A DNA stretch of 64,000 nucleotides from Coptis chinensis (taxonomy: Eukaryota > Streptophyta > Magnoliopsida > Ranunculales > Ranunculaceae): the NCBI GenBank assembly GCA_015680905.1, contig CM027381.1, positions 65,523,501 through 65,587,500 on the forward strand, written 5' to 3'. The translations under genes and the position numbers were made by a program. Shown one piece after another: positions 1 to 13,476 of this stretch (within the stretch, counting starts at the first letter, position 1; the number at the start of each line of letters is the position of its first letter). The notes under the pieces are model-generated. The model was given only the letters and a program-made list of their open reading frames with translations, was not told the origin of the DNA and made no database searches.

Positions 1-1950
1 ATATATGTTTATTCGTAGATGATTGATTATTATGCATATATTAGCTTAGGTTTCGACTTGATTATTCTGTATTCATTGCTAGTGAGATGTATAGATAATT
101 GAGACAATAAATAAGGAAACAATAGTTTTATTTCTTAGTCATTGTAGTATAGATGAAGTTTGTGAGTACCTTCACTGGAAAACTCTCACGATGCTATAAC
201 TCGTCCACTAGGGAATTCCTAGTGGTTTAAGGCCTTATTGCATATGGTCAATGCAATCGCACTCGGCGAAACGAGATTAGTTAGAACTCTATATTTGGTC
301 ACTTATTATAATTTCTCATATTTGCTTAAGGACAAGCAAAATATTGTTTGTGGGTGGTTTGATAAGAGCCCAAAAACTGTAGTTTTAACCCTTTAACAAT
401 ATTGCTTTTTGACCAATTATGTGATTAATAAGTAAGAGTTACTACTGTTATCGTGTTCTTATATATTTCAGGCATTAGAGTCGAATATGTGTAGAAATGC
501 TCCCTTTTTGCGAGATAATGGAGCAAGGGTTGGTTGTTAAGAAGTTCTTTGATTAAAGGCCATGATCCAAGGAGAAAAAGTCCATTTATAGCCCGGTCAA
601 AGCTAAAAATTCAAAGTCAACGCAGGCAGAAATAACGTACAAAAGTTAATAGAACTTCTAGAAGCTGTATCTTTGGACTCAGACCTCAGAATTGAGCCTA
701 CCTTATATCCAAACGACCGGCTCGGAACGAGCTTTCTAATGGTCCAAGTCTTGACCCAATCAGAGGAGCATAAGTAGACAAAAAGACTGTTGAAGTCAAA
801 TCCAGCTGAAAACCCATTTGTGGACTGAAGAAATTGGGTTTTGGGCTCGAGTTTTCATCCCAGAACATAGCTCCTTAGCCCATGCACGAAAAAGTGGATC
901 TTGTCTCCTCCATTTGAAGACACAAGACTTAGCTCTTAAGCATCTAGTTTTTTTTAGTTAGCCATTATCCAATAACTTGTTTTAGATCTAGTTTTTACTT
1001 CATAGAATTAGTTTTCCATTCCAATAGATTAGTTAGAACAAAGAATGAAAATTATTTAAAATCATATTTAGTTTTATAGTAAATTATTAGTTGTTCATTT
1101 CAATTTAGTTTATTGATTCAATTCTTATTTAGTTTTAGTTGTCTTAAATTCATAATTAGTTTGTCTTTATTTGATAATTAGTTAATCATCATCTTAATTC
1201 TAAATTAGTATTAAATCTTGTTTTAATTCGTTTGGAATCATTATTATTATTGTTCAATTAGATTTATAAGTTAATCATTTATTCAATAATGGGTTGTTCT
1301 AGGTGTTATTGTGTTAGAAATGATAGTATAATGATTCAAGGCTAAAACCTCTATTAGAGGGGTTTGAAGAAGCCTTGATGAAGCTTGATTGTTGTTAGCG
1401 TAAAATAGTTCGTAATATTCTATTCCATTCTAGAAAGCAATTAGTTCACTATGAGAATGGGTTTGATTGTTTCACATGCTAGTTGTTAGTTAGTAGAGAT
1501 TACCATGAACAATTAGGGATTAGGAAGACCCAATTGCTAGGCAAAAGCATTGCAATTCAGATTACGACAATTCCTCGCTAGTTGATTAAGTCGAATTAAG
1601 GTGGAATCAAATCCCTCTAAATCTTTATCTAGATTCGAACCTTAGTATTTTAAATGCCATCTTATTATTTAGAACATTTCGATTACGTTATTTTCCTTGT
1701 TGTTAGCATAATTACATAATCCGTACTCTCATTGACTTTGATAGAACTGATAATCTTAGTTAACGTGAATTCTAAAGAACTAGGAGTAAAATGAATTTTC
1801 TATTCCAACTATATTGCGATAACATCGAGAGTAAAGAACTTTGATAATATTAAGCGGTAAATCAGTTTAGTTTTATTTGCGTTTGAGTTTTGTAGCTTAT
1901 TCGTAGGTAAAACTATCGTTTTTCCTTTTCTCAAAAAGTTTCGGCAATTT
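1..1950 (+). repeat. Probable decayed LTR-retrotransposon 3' end (tentative)
   Basis: No coding sequence is visible. Near 325-345 the motif GCTTAAGGACAAGCAA is followed by a G-rich tract (350-359) and then TGATAAGAGCCC from about 360. This resembles the stretch before and at the start of the 3' LTR in several plant Ty3/gypsy families. The sequence to about 1950 would then be LTR. No second LTR, primer site or target-site duplication is in view, because the element would extend left of the window. The class rests on motif memory only. Confidence 0.35.
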
Positions 1951-3216
1951 AAGAGAAAGAGTTTATTTTATGTTTCTTCTTGGTTACCATCTGTCTCAAA
2001 GTGTACGTGTAGAAGGTTAGACGATATCAATATAATAAGACACAACGGGCGGTTCTAAGTGGTGGTCTAGATTTAATCTGGAAAAAGCTATGTAGTGGCT
2101 AAGATTAAATTTGTTACCTCTAGATCTGTCTCTATATATGTGTCATAAATAAAGGAATAAGATTTTAAGAAGGAATTAAAGACTTAATCTACCATATGTT
2201 TTTTTTATTATAACAAAACACAATTAATTCTGAGTGGTAGTGGTCAGGATTTAATCTTGCAAAAGCTATGTAGTAGTTTTATGTGTACCAACTGGTACCC
2301 TAAAACCGTCTTCTTGTGTTTCTTAACCATACTTTGTTCTAATTAGGGCTCTTCTAATTAACTTCAACCTCCATATGTTGAATGTTATTTCCTTGCATAT
2401 ATCTATTATAATAAGAAAGTGAACTCCCTGAAACAACTGTTTTTTGGTTCAACAAGTTTGGTTATAAAATTATACGCCTAATATTTCGCCGAACTTATTA
2501 CATATATTCCCCAAAAATATTGCTCTGAAAAGGCACCTCTTGGCTCTTTCAAAAGATGAACACCCTTTTCACAAACTTCTTAGTTATTACGTTTTTTTTT
2601 TTTTTTTTTTTTTCCAAATGCCACTTCTTCATGTTTTTTTTTTCTTCTTCTCTACTTTTGAGCGATGCACTCGAAAATGGTAAATATTACCCCTTACTCT
2701 TTAATTCTTTATATGCCTTTTAAAATTACCTTTTAAATTTTGTTTTATATTCTTCATTGTTGCGATTGTTTCCTTATCAAAAATTTCAGATTCGTCATTC
2801 GTGTCATTACAAATGTCACTTTTGCTCTCCCACTTATGATCAAGTCGATTTCTTTCAATCATTTCTTCTATTGTTATTGCTCCATTAGATTTCCTATTTT
2901 TATGGGTCAATGAGATACTCCAATTTAAATAAAAACTGTTTTGGGTACGTATCTCAATTTAAGGCTTTAATTTCTTTTATGGCGGTTCAATCAATAAATG
3001 TTTTCATGCTCTTTAAATTTTTTCATTGTTACTGATTTAACTTTTTTGTGAGTCGTCCATCTTCCTTTGTTTCAACTGAATTATTTATTTTTTTCATTGT
3101 TGTTGATTTGTATTCATTGTTATTTTCTTCTTCTATCATTACCAATTAACTTTTAATTTAATTTCTTCATTCATCTATTTATTTATTTGGAATTACTCGG
3201 ACCCTTCATTTTGTTT

Positions 3217-3220
<4 letters not shown>
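1951..3220. other. AT-rich non-coding stretch
   Basis: No gene is supported. It holds a diverged direct repeat (2056-2276), a long T tract at 2590-2612 and low-complexity AT-rich sequence. The only ORF of note, about 69 codons on the minus strand at 2701-2910, has no recognisable motif and lies in AT-rich DNA. Confidence 0.6.
2056..2276 (+). repeat. Pair of diverged direct repeats, about 45 bp each
   Basis: Positions 2056-2098 and 2231-2276 share the order (T/G)GAGTGGT, GATTTAATCT and AAAAGCTATGTAGT with a few substitutions and a small insertion. The copies are about 175 bp apart. They could be remnants of a tandem array or the ends of an older insertion. No inverted termini are seen. Confidence 0.6.
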
Positions 3221-3247
<27 letters not shown>

Positions 3248-3620
3248 GCTAAGTGGGATTGTATTGTATTAAAAACAGAAGAAAAAAGAAAAAAAAAAAA
3301 AAAGCTACAGGGTACATGGTACATGGTATACATAAGTAGAGAATTCAATCTCTTAACTTCCACGATGCAAACTCAATCAAGTCTATAGTAAGTTAGATCA
3401 GGCACCTCCCATTTATAGAGCCATGGGGGTTTACCTTTACATAAAAAAACTATTGTTACTAGTTAATCCAATCCCAAAATTTGCTACCGGATCTGCTGCG
3501 AAATTAACTTCACGCCAGGTGTTGGTGATTGTGCAGTTAGAGAGTTTAGGCTTTAGAATTTTTTGTTCGCATTTTCATATTCTTTTTTCACTCGACTAGG
3601 GATGGATTTGATCTCTGATA
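3221..3620 (-). mobile_element. 5'-truncated LINE remnant (RNase H tail plus poly-A)
   Basis: On the minus strand, around 3555-3440, one frame reads TITNTWREVNFAADPVANFG. This matches the end of the RNase H domain of plant L1-type LINEs, where a Trp-Arg-Glu-x-Asn segment precedes an Ala-Asp-x-Val-Ala-Asn motif. About 200 bp further on, the minus strand ends in a long A tract (T tract at 3221-3247 on plus), as expected for a reverse-transcribed LINE 3' end. The 5' limit at about 3620 is a guess. Only the terminal part of ORF2 remains. Confidence 0.6.
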
Positions 3621-6600
3621 TAATGATAACTGAGGATCTAAGATGACACGAGAAATTGTAGCCTTTGGAACTGCTCAACATGCAAGTCTTCTTTCTTGCA
3701 TTCATAATGTTTTTTTTTTTTTTTTTTTTTTTTTAATTATTGATTTTGTGTTTAATGTATATGTTAATTAGGCGTTGGCATTTAGTGGAAATTGTTTAAT
3801 ATGATCTATGAAGATATAAGGCACTATCTTTTATGCCCATAAATTTGCTCATATGAATACATTTATCTATATATCCTCCCAAAAAACATATATAAGTGCT
3901 GTATTTTAGAGCAAACAGTATGGTTTGGTTCATTGAGGTGAAGGGGGATGTCTATTTTCTAATGTCATGGTATCTGCTACTCTCTTCTGCATAGATAACC
4001 ATTGTATAGTGAGCACACAACTTTTTAGGTTTTTATTTAGATTCAAGTTCACGTCTCTGCTGGTGGGTTATTCAAGGTTACAACTTCTCCTCTCTATTTT
4101 TTATTTTTTATTTTTTTTTTTTTTTAATGATTTGTACCTCATAGTTGAATAGATATTCAATTTCACATTCATGTTAAATGCAAGTTAACTCATCTGGCTA
4201 TTTATATTTTCTTCATGTTCTTCATTTTTGTACACAATCTTGTAGTTTAGCACTACATATCCGTGGATTTAAGTTTTTTTAGTAACTACCGGTGAGAATA
4301 GTCCTACTATCCCAATGCATTAATCACTACTATTTTTTAAATGCTTGGTTCAATTCTATTAATTTTGATTCTATTTTTTTCAGTTCAAATCTTTATTCCG
4401 ATAATAGTTGTCTGAAATAGATCTATATATTATGGAGATAGCACTTTGAATTTAGTATCATATTGAATGGCTGCACTATGAATTGGGAATCATCTCTTTT
4501 GACACACCTTGATCAAAGATTTAATATGTTTCGTAAGTGTTGCGCTACATGGAGGGCCAATTGACGTTTGATAATTTTCTATTGTAAAGTTTTTTGTTGT
4601 TCGATTAGATATTTCATATTTAATTTTTCACCCTCCCATAGATCCAGACTTTTAATATTTCTTTGAGTGCGATCTCTTTTAGTTTTTCCAATTTTTTTTG
4701 TTTACCAAAATAAGGGGGAAAAAATTCACTTAATTTATTTAGGAAAAAAAAAAGAATGAATGAAAATTGTTCATTTATGAGATTTCTTCTTGATTATTGA
4801 AAAAGAACACATAGATTTTTTATTTACACTCATTTTCAGTTCTTCCATTTTATGAATATGGAGAGATTTTAAGTTCCTCAGTATATATATATGTTTTATA
4901 AATTCTTTATTAATTTTTCTGCTCACTCTAGAGATCATATTTGGATCATATTTTTCTCCCCCCTACTTTTATTGCCTTAATAAAAACTGCACATCTACAT
5001 GGCTCCACTGCTCAATTTATATGAGTTGGTAGTAGCAATATACTTATTTCAATACTATAACTTTGACGATGGCTAATAGGCAAATAGTAGACTAGGTTTA
5101 ATAGCATATATAAGTAACGCTATATTTTTAATTTTATAGGTCTGTTGGCTTTTTTTCGCTAGATGTTTTCATCATGTTCTGCTATTTTTTCCTTTCCACT
5201 CTCTAGAATTCTCCTATAATAATTTTTTATATTTAGACATTTGTTTGTCTTTGAATGATACCTTGAACAATCTTAAATATCACCGTTCTGTCTTTTTTGT
5301 TGTTTTTTTATCATTAAAATATTATTAAAATCATTACATTTTAAAAAATAATAACCTAAATCTTTGATCCCAAACCACATTATGAAAAATCAAAATTTGT
5401 TGTAACAGAAGTTCGCCTTCTCCAAAGTCTAAGTTTGTATTTGGCAACCAAGCCCCTAATTTGGACAAAACAATCAAGGGGATCAAGGCATAATGGTGCT
5501 TATGAGCTCTGTTTATTTCTCATTATTGTATCATTTTTATCCAGTTAACGAAAGTTGCATGTAGTTGAAAAATAATTGAAGGTTCATGGTTTGATATCAA
5601 TGCATGACGAAAGGTTTGCTCTAATCCAAATTTGTTGTTGAATTCTCAAGCACTTGAACTTGGAAGTCAGCATAGATTTGAGGAAGAAGAAAGTGGCATA
5701 CAAGTTCTGTTCAAGTATATCAACAAGCGGCAAACGCATTTGATCCGAGTCAAATTAGAAATTCAAGATTAATTTGTTTAATTGGATGTGTTGCTGTCAG
5801 CATAATTTGTTTGATTTATTATTCCTAGTTGTCTTTTGCATCATTTGGTACTACAAGGCACAAGGGGCTAAAGACTATGATGATGTTTTAATATTGGAAT
5901 GTAAATCAATGGACAATTTGGAATTAATCTACATCTCAGTTTTGCATTCACAAGAGGTATTGCTAGGAATCACATAATAACTGAATTCGTCTAATTAAAT
6001 CTCCAACATTTTATGAAACAATTATTATAAACTAGCAAGATGCACGTGCTTTACACTTTGTTGACAAACAAATTTATTAGAGAGTATATAAAGATTAGTA
6101 AAGTATGTGAATTTGGGTGATGTGAGCATTGTTCATGTGTAACATGCATGTATAGGGACTTCTTTAAAGTTTGTTTGACGACCATCACATATAGAACACA
6201 TCCTAAAGCACCAGCCAATTATAGAATTTATTGATGGTTGGGTTTTTTTGAAGAAAATGAATTGTATCATAAACTTTGACATGCCTTCTAATATTAATAG
6301 GTAAGTTTTTTTAGGCCTAGCTTGTAAGCAAAAGGCAAAGGGAGAGGGGAGACTCCACTTATTGGCTTGGAGCGTAGAGTGACAAAAAGCGCCCAAAGAT
6401 CACTTCCAGCCTTCTAGGTACAAACAGAAATGTCGAGCCAACCAGTAAGCTTGACACTCTATTGCAATGGTTTGGTCACTTAATTTCTACAAGGGAAAAA
6501 CAAATTGGCAATCGTATAGTTTAGGTATCATGCCAATTATTACATTTTCTATCACCACCAAAATATCACATACAACCAATACCGGAACAGAGTAGAAATA

Positions 6601-7166
6601 GACTGTGTATACTTCCTTGTTTATGCATGTAGATGACAAAATAACTTGATCAAGAATGTGGTATTTAAGGTACCTTATAAATGTGGTGTGTGCATTCCAG
6701 TGAATATTGCGAATAAAGCATTGGTTTGGAAACGTTTTTTTTTTCATTGGTCTAATTGGAATGATGTATTTTGATAACAAAACCAATTTCAGGTGTGACA
6801 GGTTCGTGGCTCTCAAGAGGCAATTGGATTTTTTGATATGTTGTCATTTTGTTTGTCTATTTCATAGATTGTTGATTTCATATCACAACCATAAGCTCTA
6901 CTGTTGAATGTCAACAAACTTATTGAATGTCCAGAGGCTGATTCACATTTGCTTTGTCGTTGGTTTAGTCTGAATCTCACGTATATAAACTATAGTGAAA
7001 GCGTCAAATAAGTTACAGTCAGACTTGGGTTAAAGGCTGGTTACCTTAACCATATGACGACTAGAATGATTACCATGTCTAAGTCCTTTTAAAATTGAAG
7101 AGTCTTGATGAGTTTTTTTGTGTATATATGCTCAAGTTTTTTAGATGCAACTTCCTTGGCAGAAGG

Positions 7167-7199
7167 GATATGCTGGTTGATATGCTGAACCAGCATATC
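7167..7199. repeat. Perfect 12-bp inverted repeat with self-similar loop
   Basis: The arms GATATGCTGGTT (7167-7178) and AACCAGCATATC (7188-7199) are exact reverse complements. The 9-nt loop GATATGCTG repeats the first nine bases of the left arm. The unit can therefore be read as a short direct repeat plus its inversion. It is too short for a transposon; function unknown. Confidence 0.85.
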
Positions 7200-9377
7200 A
7201 GTGAAGCCTATGGCAGATCCAAAAAACCAAGTTGCAAGACAACCTTAGCAAAGGCAGGGCACTGTACCTATATGCTGCATTACTAAAAGTCAGACCAAAT
7301 CTCAAGTGGTTTCTCAAATAGATGCATATACTTGTTAGGAGTTAAGCAAGACACTAAATGACCGAAATACTTCATATTGATGAACCCCTCAATTAAATAC
7401 AATTTATGAGCTTCTTAAATTGTAAGAAAAATAGTTACATGAACTTAAATAGTAGTTCACACGAACCCATACATGTACTGAAATTCATTTTCTTGCTAAC
7501 TGTAGAAAAACATGGCATCCTTGCAGGTGAGAACACCACTATTAGGCTTGCATAATCAGATGAAGAGCAATCTCCATGCCAAGCTCCTCTCATGCAAAAG
7601 AAGCAGAAAAGCCACACCCCTACCCCAAAAAATATAACATTGAAATCATCGACAATGTGCCTAGGTTACAATTTGACTTTTAATAGAGTATTTTGGATTG
7701 AATCATAAGAAATTACAACGTTCAATAGTCTTAGCATCTCAACGGTGTAAGTTACAAATCAAACTGTGTTGCTAGAACCAAGGTGACTTCTTATAACATT
7801 TAAGATGAATTCATTAATTTAAGAATTTTTTTACATAAATAACTATACGAAATACATTCTCAGCAGTACCATCATCACCTGAAAGTCTGCAGTTCGCGAC
7901 GATGGAGCACAGAAAATGACATAGAGAAACTTCTTAAAATTATTCACTTCCTACCAATGATGGATTGATCCTAACCTTAAGCACTTCTTCATGGTGATAT
8001 GTAGTGATAGTCTGCCCAACAATTAGGTAGCCTAGAAGTTCCTTTAACCACAAATGGAAAAAAATTCTCAATCCAAAGTTCCAAACTATTCATCTAAAGC
8101 TCAATATATGCAGGATATGTTACAACTTAATTAACAATTTTAGCCGACAACTACTTGCACACACACGCGCACGAAATCAAGTTGGTGCAATGATTTAGTC
8201 TAGATAACATGCTTGTCATCCTAATAACAACAGAACCTTCCCTTATGCTATAGAAAAGAAATTTGGGGTTTGTACAACAATCCCTTACCCTCTACTCAAA
8301 AACCCCTCTCATCACATATCATCAGCTCATAAAAGTGAAGAATAACAAAACCAATAAATTGTAAGGTAGTGAAGGTACATACCCAAAAAGCGAAGTTAAT
8401 AAGTATATTAACAAAACCCCCGTATATAAAACCTACAAGCATGGTTTCAATTAGTATAATATAAAACCCTTAATCGGTGTTATAATCTACAACAATGAGT
8501 TTAACAATGAGACAGTGAGCCATCAAGGTGAAAATGTTCTCAAAGGGTAAAAAACAAATATAATGTCCAAAAGTAAACTTACATGATGCACAAAAAAATG
8601 CAAAGATAGTGACTATTGAGATTGTATTCCAAATGAATACTCGTAAGGAGGTTGTGTATCATGTCACATTAAACATCGAATGACCTTTCAACATGGCTGT
8701 TATAAATAATTAAATATGCATATGAAATTAGCAGTAAAATCATTCCAAGCAAGAACATGGTCACAAAGTGTCAGGTTAGACATCTGCTTAGTCGCTGTAA
8801 AGAATTGGGAGGGACTTCAAATCTTTGTAGGTAGTTGGGAGGAATTGTCAGATCTCCAGTTAATTAATTATTGCATACTCTGTTTTGGTAATGCGTCAAT
8901 GCAAGTTGGAGACAAAAGATCATAACACTCAACTACTAAACCGCCTTGGTCAAAGGTGCAATAAAGGCTAAAGAACCACAAAATCATATTATAATCGTCC
9001 ACAAATCAAAACACCCTAAGAAAAAAGCAGAAATATACAAACACAACAAATCGAAGAGAAGTATCAAATTGTTCAAATAAAAGGTAAGAGTAAACAGCCG
9101 CAGAAAATATCTGTACCCAGATGAGCTAGCTCCAAGCTTAACTTGAATTCAATTAGTGAACCTACAATCCAACCCAAGTAACTAATAAACAACCCATCCC
9201 ACACTCTTTGCTTAAGGTAATTTTTTGTAAACAATCAAATCCATTTTTTTTGTGTGTGAATATTATGAAATTGAAGCCAAAGAACGCAAATGAAATGATT
9301 TTCCCCTTCATATTCTCTCATTATCTCTCTAGTCTTTTCATTTTGTAAACTTCTAATTAAATTGCTAATGAATTAAA

Positions 9378-9487
9378 AGGCATTTATAGTGCGTATCATT
9401 CAAAAAATGATGCGTGGATTTGGAATTTTAAATAACTGCCACATGAAATGACTGATTACCCCCATTCAAAGGTCTTAAGCAATACTT
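9378..9487 (+). repeat. Diverged dispersed repeat, copy 1
   Basis: About 110 bp with shared blocks ATGATGCGTGGA, CACATGAAATGAC and AGCAATACTT that reappear in the same order at 11893-11997. Neither copy has a recognisable terminus or coding capacity. It may be a fragment of an unidentified repeat family. Confidence 0.6.
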
Positions 9488-11892
9488 AAAACCACCCACG
9501 ATTCCACGAAGAGACTATGCGACTTAAAACACAGAACAACACAATATTGATTTCGAAACGAATAATCAAAAGAATAATGACTTACAAATGAACCAATACT
9601 CTATAAGTCTTAGGTCTAAAGTCACAATGAACCAATATTTAGAGAACGCTTACAAACCAACTTCTTAACAAATAAACGTGCATCGGGAATAAAGAGCAAG
9701 GACGATATATACCTGAAACCAATGGAAAAAAGCAAGTATAATCGGTTTAAATCTAACAATAATAAAGTTGTACAATGATTATAGAGTAAAAGTCAGATCT
9801 CTAGAAGCTGGAGTACACATAATTCAACATTCGAGTACAACATGACTAACTAATTAAACTTATTAAGTAGACTACAATAAGGTGGCCACTCAACTAATAC
9901 TAATTTCTCTAAGAACCATTTACAACAACTTTCACAACCATTACCATTAGTTTTATATCTTTCCCTCTCTATATATATCTCTTCAGTGGGGAATGGGAAA
10001 GCTACAGTACATAAAGCATTTTAGAGACTTGGGTTTGTCTGTTGAGATGCAATTTTAACACAATACATCCACTCAACATAAGACTTTTGATGGCCTACTA
10101 TTGAAGTAGGGTGGGTATCTCATAAAAAAAAGTGAGGCAGATAATGGTAAAGTGAACAAATTCATAGGTAAAAGTAGAGTTTCAATACAATGATCCTAAG
10201 TATTCCAAGACCGGGTAACCTTTCAGAATCTCAGACCACACAATCATGGATTTAAACAAACAATAATAAGTTAATAACAAATTTTCATGAATTTATTTCA
10301 TAGCTAATGCAAGTACTTCAATTTTAAAGCTCGAGTTGTTAGCTTACCGAAGGAGTGTTTATGTGTTTTTGAAGACACATAGGATCAACAACATTTACTA
10401 CTAACTTTCTCAAGAGAACATTCAATTGCATTTCCAGAAAACTCAAACCCTTTTTTGTACAACAAAAAACAGTTCCCTAATCCTTCTGCCTTTTCCCACC
10501 AAAAGCGAACATGACCACACTTTGGTCATCTAGCCTACAACCATTAATAATACTTCAAGTAAGGAAAGGTAGTCAAACAATTATATCTCAAGCAATATAC
10601 ATAAAAAAAAAAAAAAAAAAAAAAAAATCCACCACCTTTCAAATATGCTCTCCATAAGAAAGGCAGCCAAATTTAGGTGAAATAATGGTGTCGTCTCTTA
10701 CCTCATAAGCTTAAATTACACCAAGAATCTAATTATAATAACTGCAAGAAGTTTGTGATTCCTATTTACGATTACTATATGCTAAATAAATATACAAATA
10801 AAATAAAAAAAAAAAAAATGAAGGGTTATTATTTGCTAGTTAAGGATTAATTTCAGTTATGAGAGTCATAGCTCCTCCGTCAATATTAACAAAGCCTTGT
10901 TGTAAGCTGCAAAACCTAGTTTGTTACATATATGCAAACATACCCACCATAAGTAGCATATAGCATAGTCATCAAAATTCAAGTAGAACATCTAGTTGTT
11001 CAAGAAGATCTAAGTTAAGGAAATAAAAACAAAAAAAAATAGAGAAATCATAATATCAACTCAAATTTCATATTATTCCTAAACGTCTCAACCGAGAGCA
11101 TTAGTTTTTGAATTCATGGTTGTATTCCATCAAGTGGAAATTTTCAGATCATGTCAAACTATCACACTTGCGTAACAACTTCAAAATTCATAGCCACTAC
11201 TCATTCTACATCTCTCCATATAACGTACGTAGAGACTGACAGAAGCAAAAGTGTTTTACTTATAAAGTTTAATAAACACATTACAACGTTTAAAGAAACA
11301 ATCCATAGTTCTTTTAAAACGACTCAACCCAAACGGATAAGTTGAAGGTAAAATTTAAGCAGCATAACAACTCAATCAGATTGAATGTTTAAGTATACCT
11401 CTAATTGCATCCATGAATGTTCTTCTGAACTCTGTAATTTACAACTGAAATTGAACAAAACCCAAAAGTTTCAAATTTCCTTATTCATACCAAGATATTC
11501 CAACTTTCAAAGAACATCAAAATGTTAGAGTAATACATACCTGGATTATGAGTTGAACACAATCGATCGAAATTCATTATATCACTGTCGTACCATGAAA
11601 CCGTAGACCACGAGAGAGTTGGAGAGGCAATATAATCGCGGGTAGTAGTTGTGAGAAACCCACTTTTCACAGATGTTTATCAAAAAAAAAAAAAAAAACA
11701 TGACTTGGATGATTGTTCCCGTGAGCTAGATAGACAAAAAATCCGACTAGGGAAGAAAACGATGGCTTGCAGTTTCATAACTGAAAAGCCTCATAACTGA
11801 AATTGAGATGACTGAGAAAGAAGAAATGGAAGAATCGATGGAAAAGGGGTTAGAAGAGAAAGGGGTTTCTTTTAATGTTTGGTATTTATGTT

Positions 11893-11997
11893 GGTACTTA
11901 TGGTGCGTACAATTCAAATGATGTGTGGAATTGTTTTTTTTATTCACCAACACATGAAATGACCAATTACTCTTGTCTAAAGTGATTAGCAATACTT
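11893..11997 (+). repeat. Diverged dispersed repeat, copy 2
   Basis: Partner of 9378-9487, with blocks ATGATGTGTGGA, CACATGAAATGAC and AGCAATACTT in the same order and orientation. The copies differ by several substitutions and a T-rich insertion, so this is not a recent duplication. Confidence 0.6.
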
Positions 11998-13365
11998 TGA
12001 TTTAAGGATAATATGGGCACTTGAAAATTCACAAAAGCAAAAAAGACCAAGTAGTCCTTATAAACAGCATTTGGGTATGTTTATTTAATTTTTCATTTAG
12101 GGGTATTATGCGTAAGAAAAATACCCAAATGAATTTAAGAGGCAAGGTTGATTATAGGAGATACTACTAGTAGAGATTGTGTTTTTGTTGCTATACTAAT
12201 AAACTCAATCTTACATCAATATTCACTTATTCAGAGTTTAAAAATAAGAAAACACTTAATAAAACTACCATATTTCTATGGAAATATACCAATCATCAGT
12301 CTAAATACATCTCCAACAATTTAGGAACACCGTTAATTTTACCAAGGGCACCCCCACACTAAACACAAAACAAACACGTCATAGAAATAAAAAGTAGTGT
12401 CTTTAAAAAAAAACTTAATGGTATTTGAAATCAAAACACGGCTTATTTTTTAAGAAATTTAACAATAATTAAACTCAAATCAGGAAAGATTTTTAAAATC
12501 ATCACCAACCAAAGATATTCATTGACTTAATTATTTATTTTGAAGATGACTAAATTATATAATTTATCAAAATTTGGAGAAACCTCAACACGAAAACAAA
12601 TAAGTCCCATGATAATTTACGATTCAAATAAAAAACCTTTTCTCAACCATATCCCACTTGAAATCAAAACATATTTTAACTTCCACACCCTTAAATGAAT
12701 ATGTCTCTACCCCTCGCTTATGTACAATTAAAATTGAGGACCCAAAACACAAAACACGAGGCCATGATATTATTATGGAATGATATTAAATTTAAAATGG
12801 CCATGATATACTACACAAAAACTTCCAAAGTAGAAAATGAACAAACCCTATACAAACATTTCTTTATTACGTTAGAAAGATTAAGTGTTTTCTTTTTCAT
12901 CCAAATGATTCTTATCCTTACTCATAATGTTCGCTATGTTTTAATGTTTTATTATAAGTTTTGAGAGAAGTGATGTTTCGATTTCTTCGAATGGCGATAT
13001 TAACCTCTTAGACCTAGAGACAAGTGTGACTCAAAATAATGTGATGTAAATATCAATAAATAGGTTAATCATTTTTTATCCATCCGAGCATTGCTTACTC
13101 TCAATACTGGACTTAGAGACATTTTCGTTGTTGGTTATCGAAATATATATATATATTTTTCATTGTTTAGAGGTTTTGAGAAGTGCACTTTAGTTTTTAT
13201 TTTATTTTTAAATCCAAAGACGTGGGTAATCTCCCGATGGAAATAGAATGATGTCAACATTATGTTGAGCCTGCTGCAACTAATCTTCTTTTTCTCATTT
13301 CCAAACTTGCATAATCCTAAGGTGATCGATTAGCCATATGCTTTTTCTTCAAAACATGCAGCTTG

Positions 13366-13464
13366 TGTGAAATTAAATAGGCTAAAGAGACTATGAAACA
13401 ATATTGGGTGGTAGATAGGCGCATGCGTGCTTTAACTATTCAGCATTAGAGTGTATTCTTATTA
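13366..13464 (-). repeat. Copia-1 3' LTR, internally deleted
   Basis: Only 99 bp, against 299 bp for the partner LTR at 22934-23232. Both ends align with the partner: on plus, TGTGAAATTAAATAGG at the left and GTGTATTCTTATTA at the right. About 200 bp is missing between GGGTG and GTAGATAGG. The remaining right part keeps a diverged copy of the second hairpin of the paired-hairpin module. Confidence 0.88.
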
Positions 13465-13476
13465 CTCCCCCTAAAG
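13465..13476 (-). other. Copia-1 polypurine tract
   Basis: On the minus strand the bases just before the 3' LTR read TTTAGGGGGAG. This is the purine tract that primes plus-strand synthesis in LTR retrotransposons. The LTR then begins with TAATAAG rather than the usual TG. Confidence 0.75.

Larger units (their letters stand above)
3621..13365. other. Long gene-poor intergenic region
   Basis: I see no supportable gene in this 9.7-kb stretch. ORFs of 60-110 codons occur on both strands but lack motifs, overlap each other and sit in AT-rich DNA. T or A tracts at 3712-3734, 10601-10627 and 11681-11698 may be old retroposon tails or simple slippage. A hairpin (7167-7199) and one diverged repeat pair (9378-9487, 11893-11997) are listed separately. 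Very short exons or unknown non-coding RNAs cannot be excluded by eye. Confidence 0.55.

Noticed and set aside
3967..6907. Several ORFs of 60-110 codons on both strands (for example 6487-6816 minus and 6133-6396 minus).
   Set aside because: They are hydrophobic or low-complexity products of AT-rich DNA, overlap each other and show no motif or codon pattern of a gene.
7512..7637. A 41-codon plus-strand ORF starting MASLQVRTPLLG, with an A-rich start context and a basic Ser-rich composition like a plastid transit peptide.
   Set aside because: It is very short, has no continuation, no clear splice donor used and no recognised family; chance is the simplest explanation.
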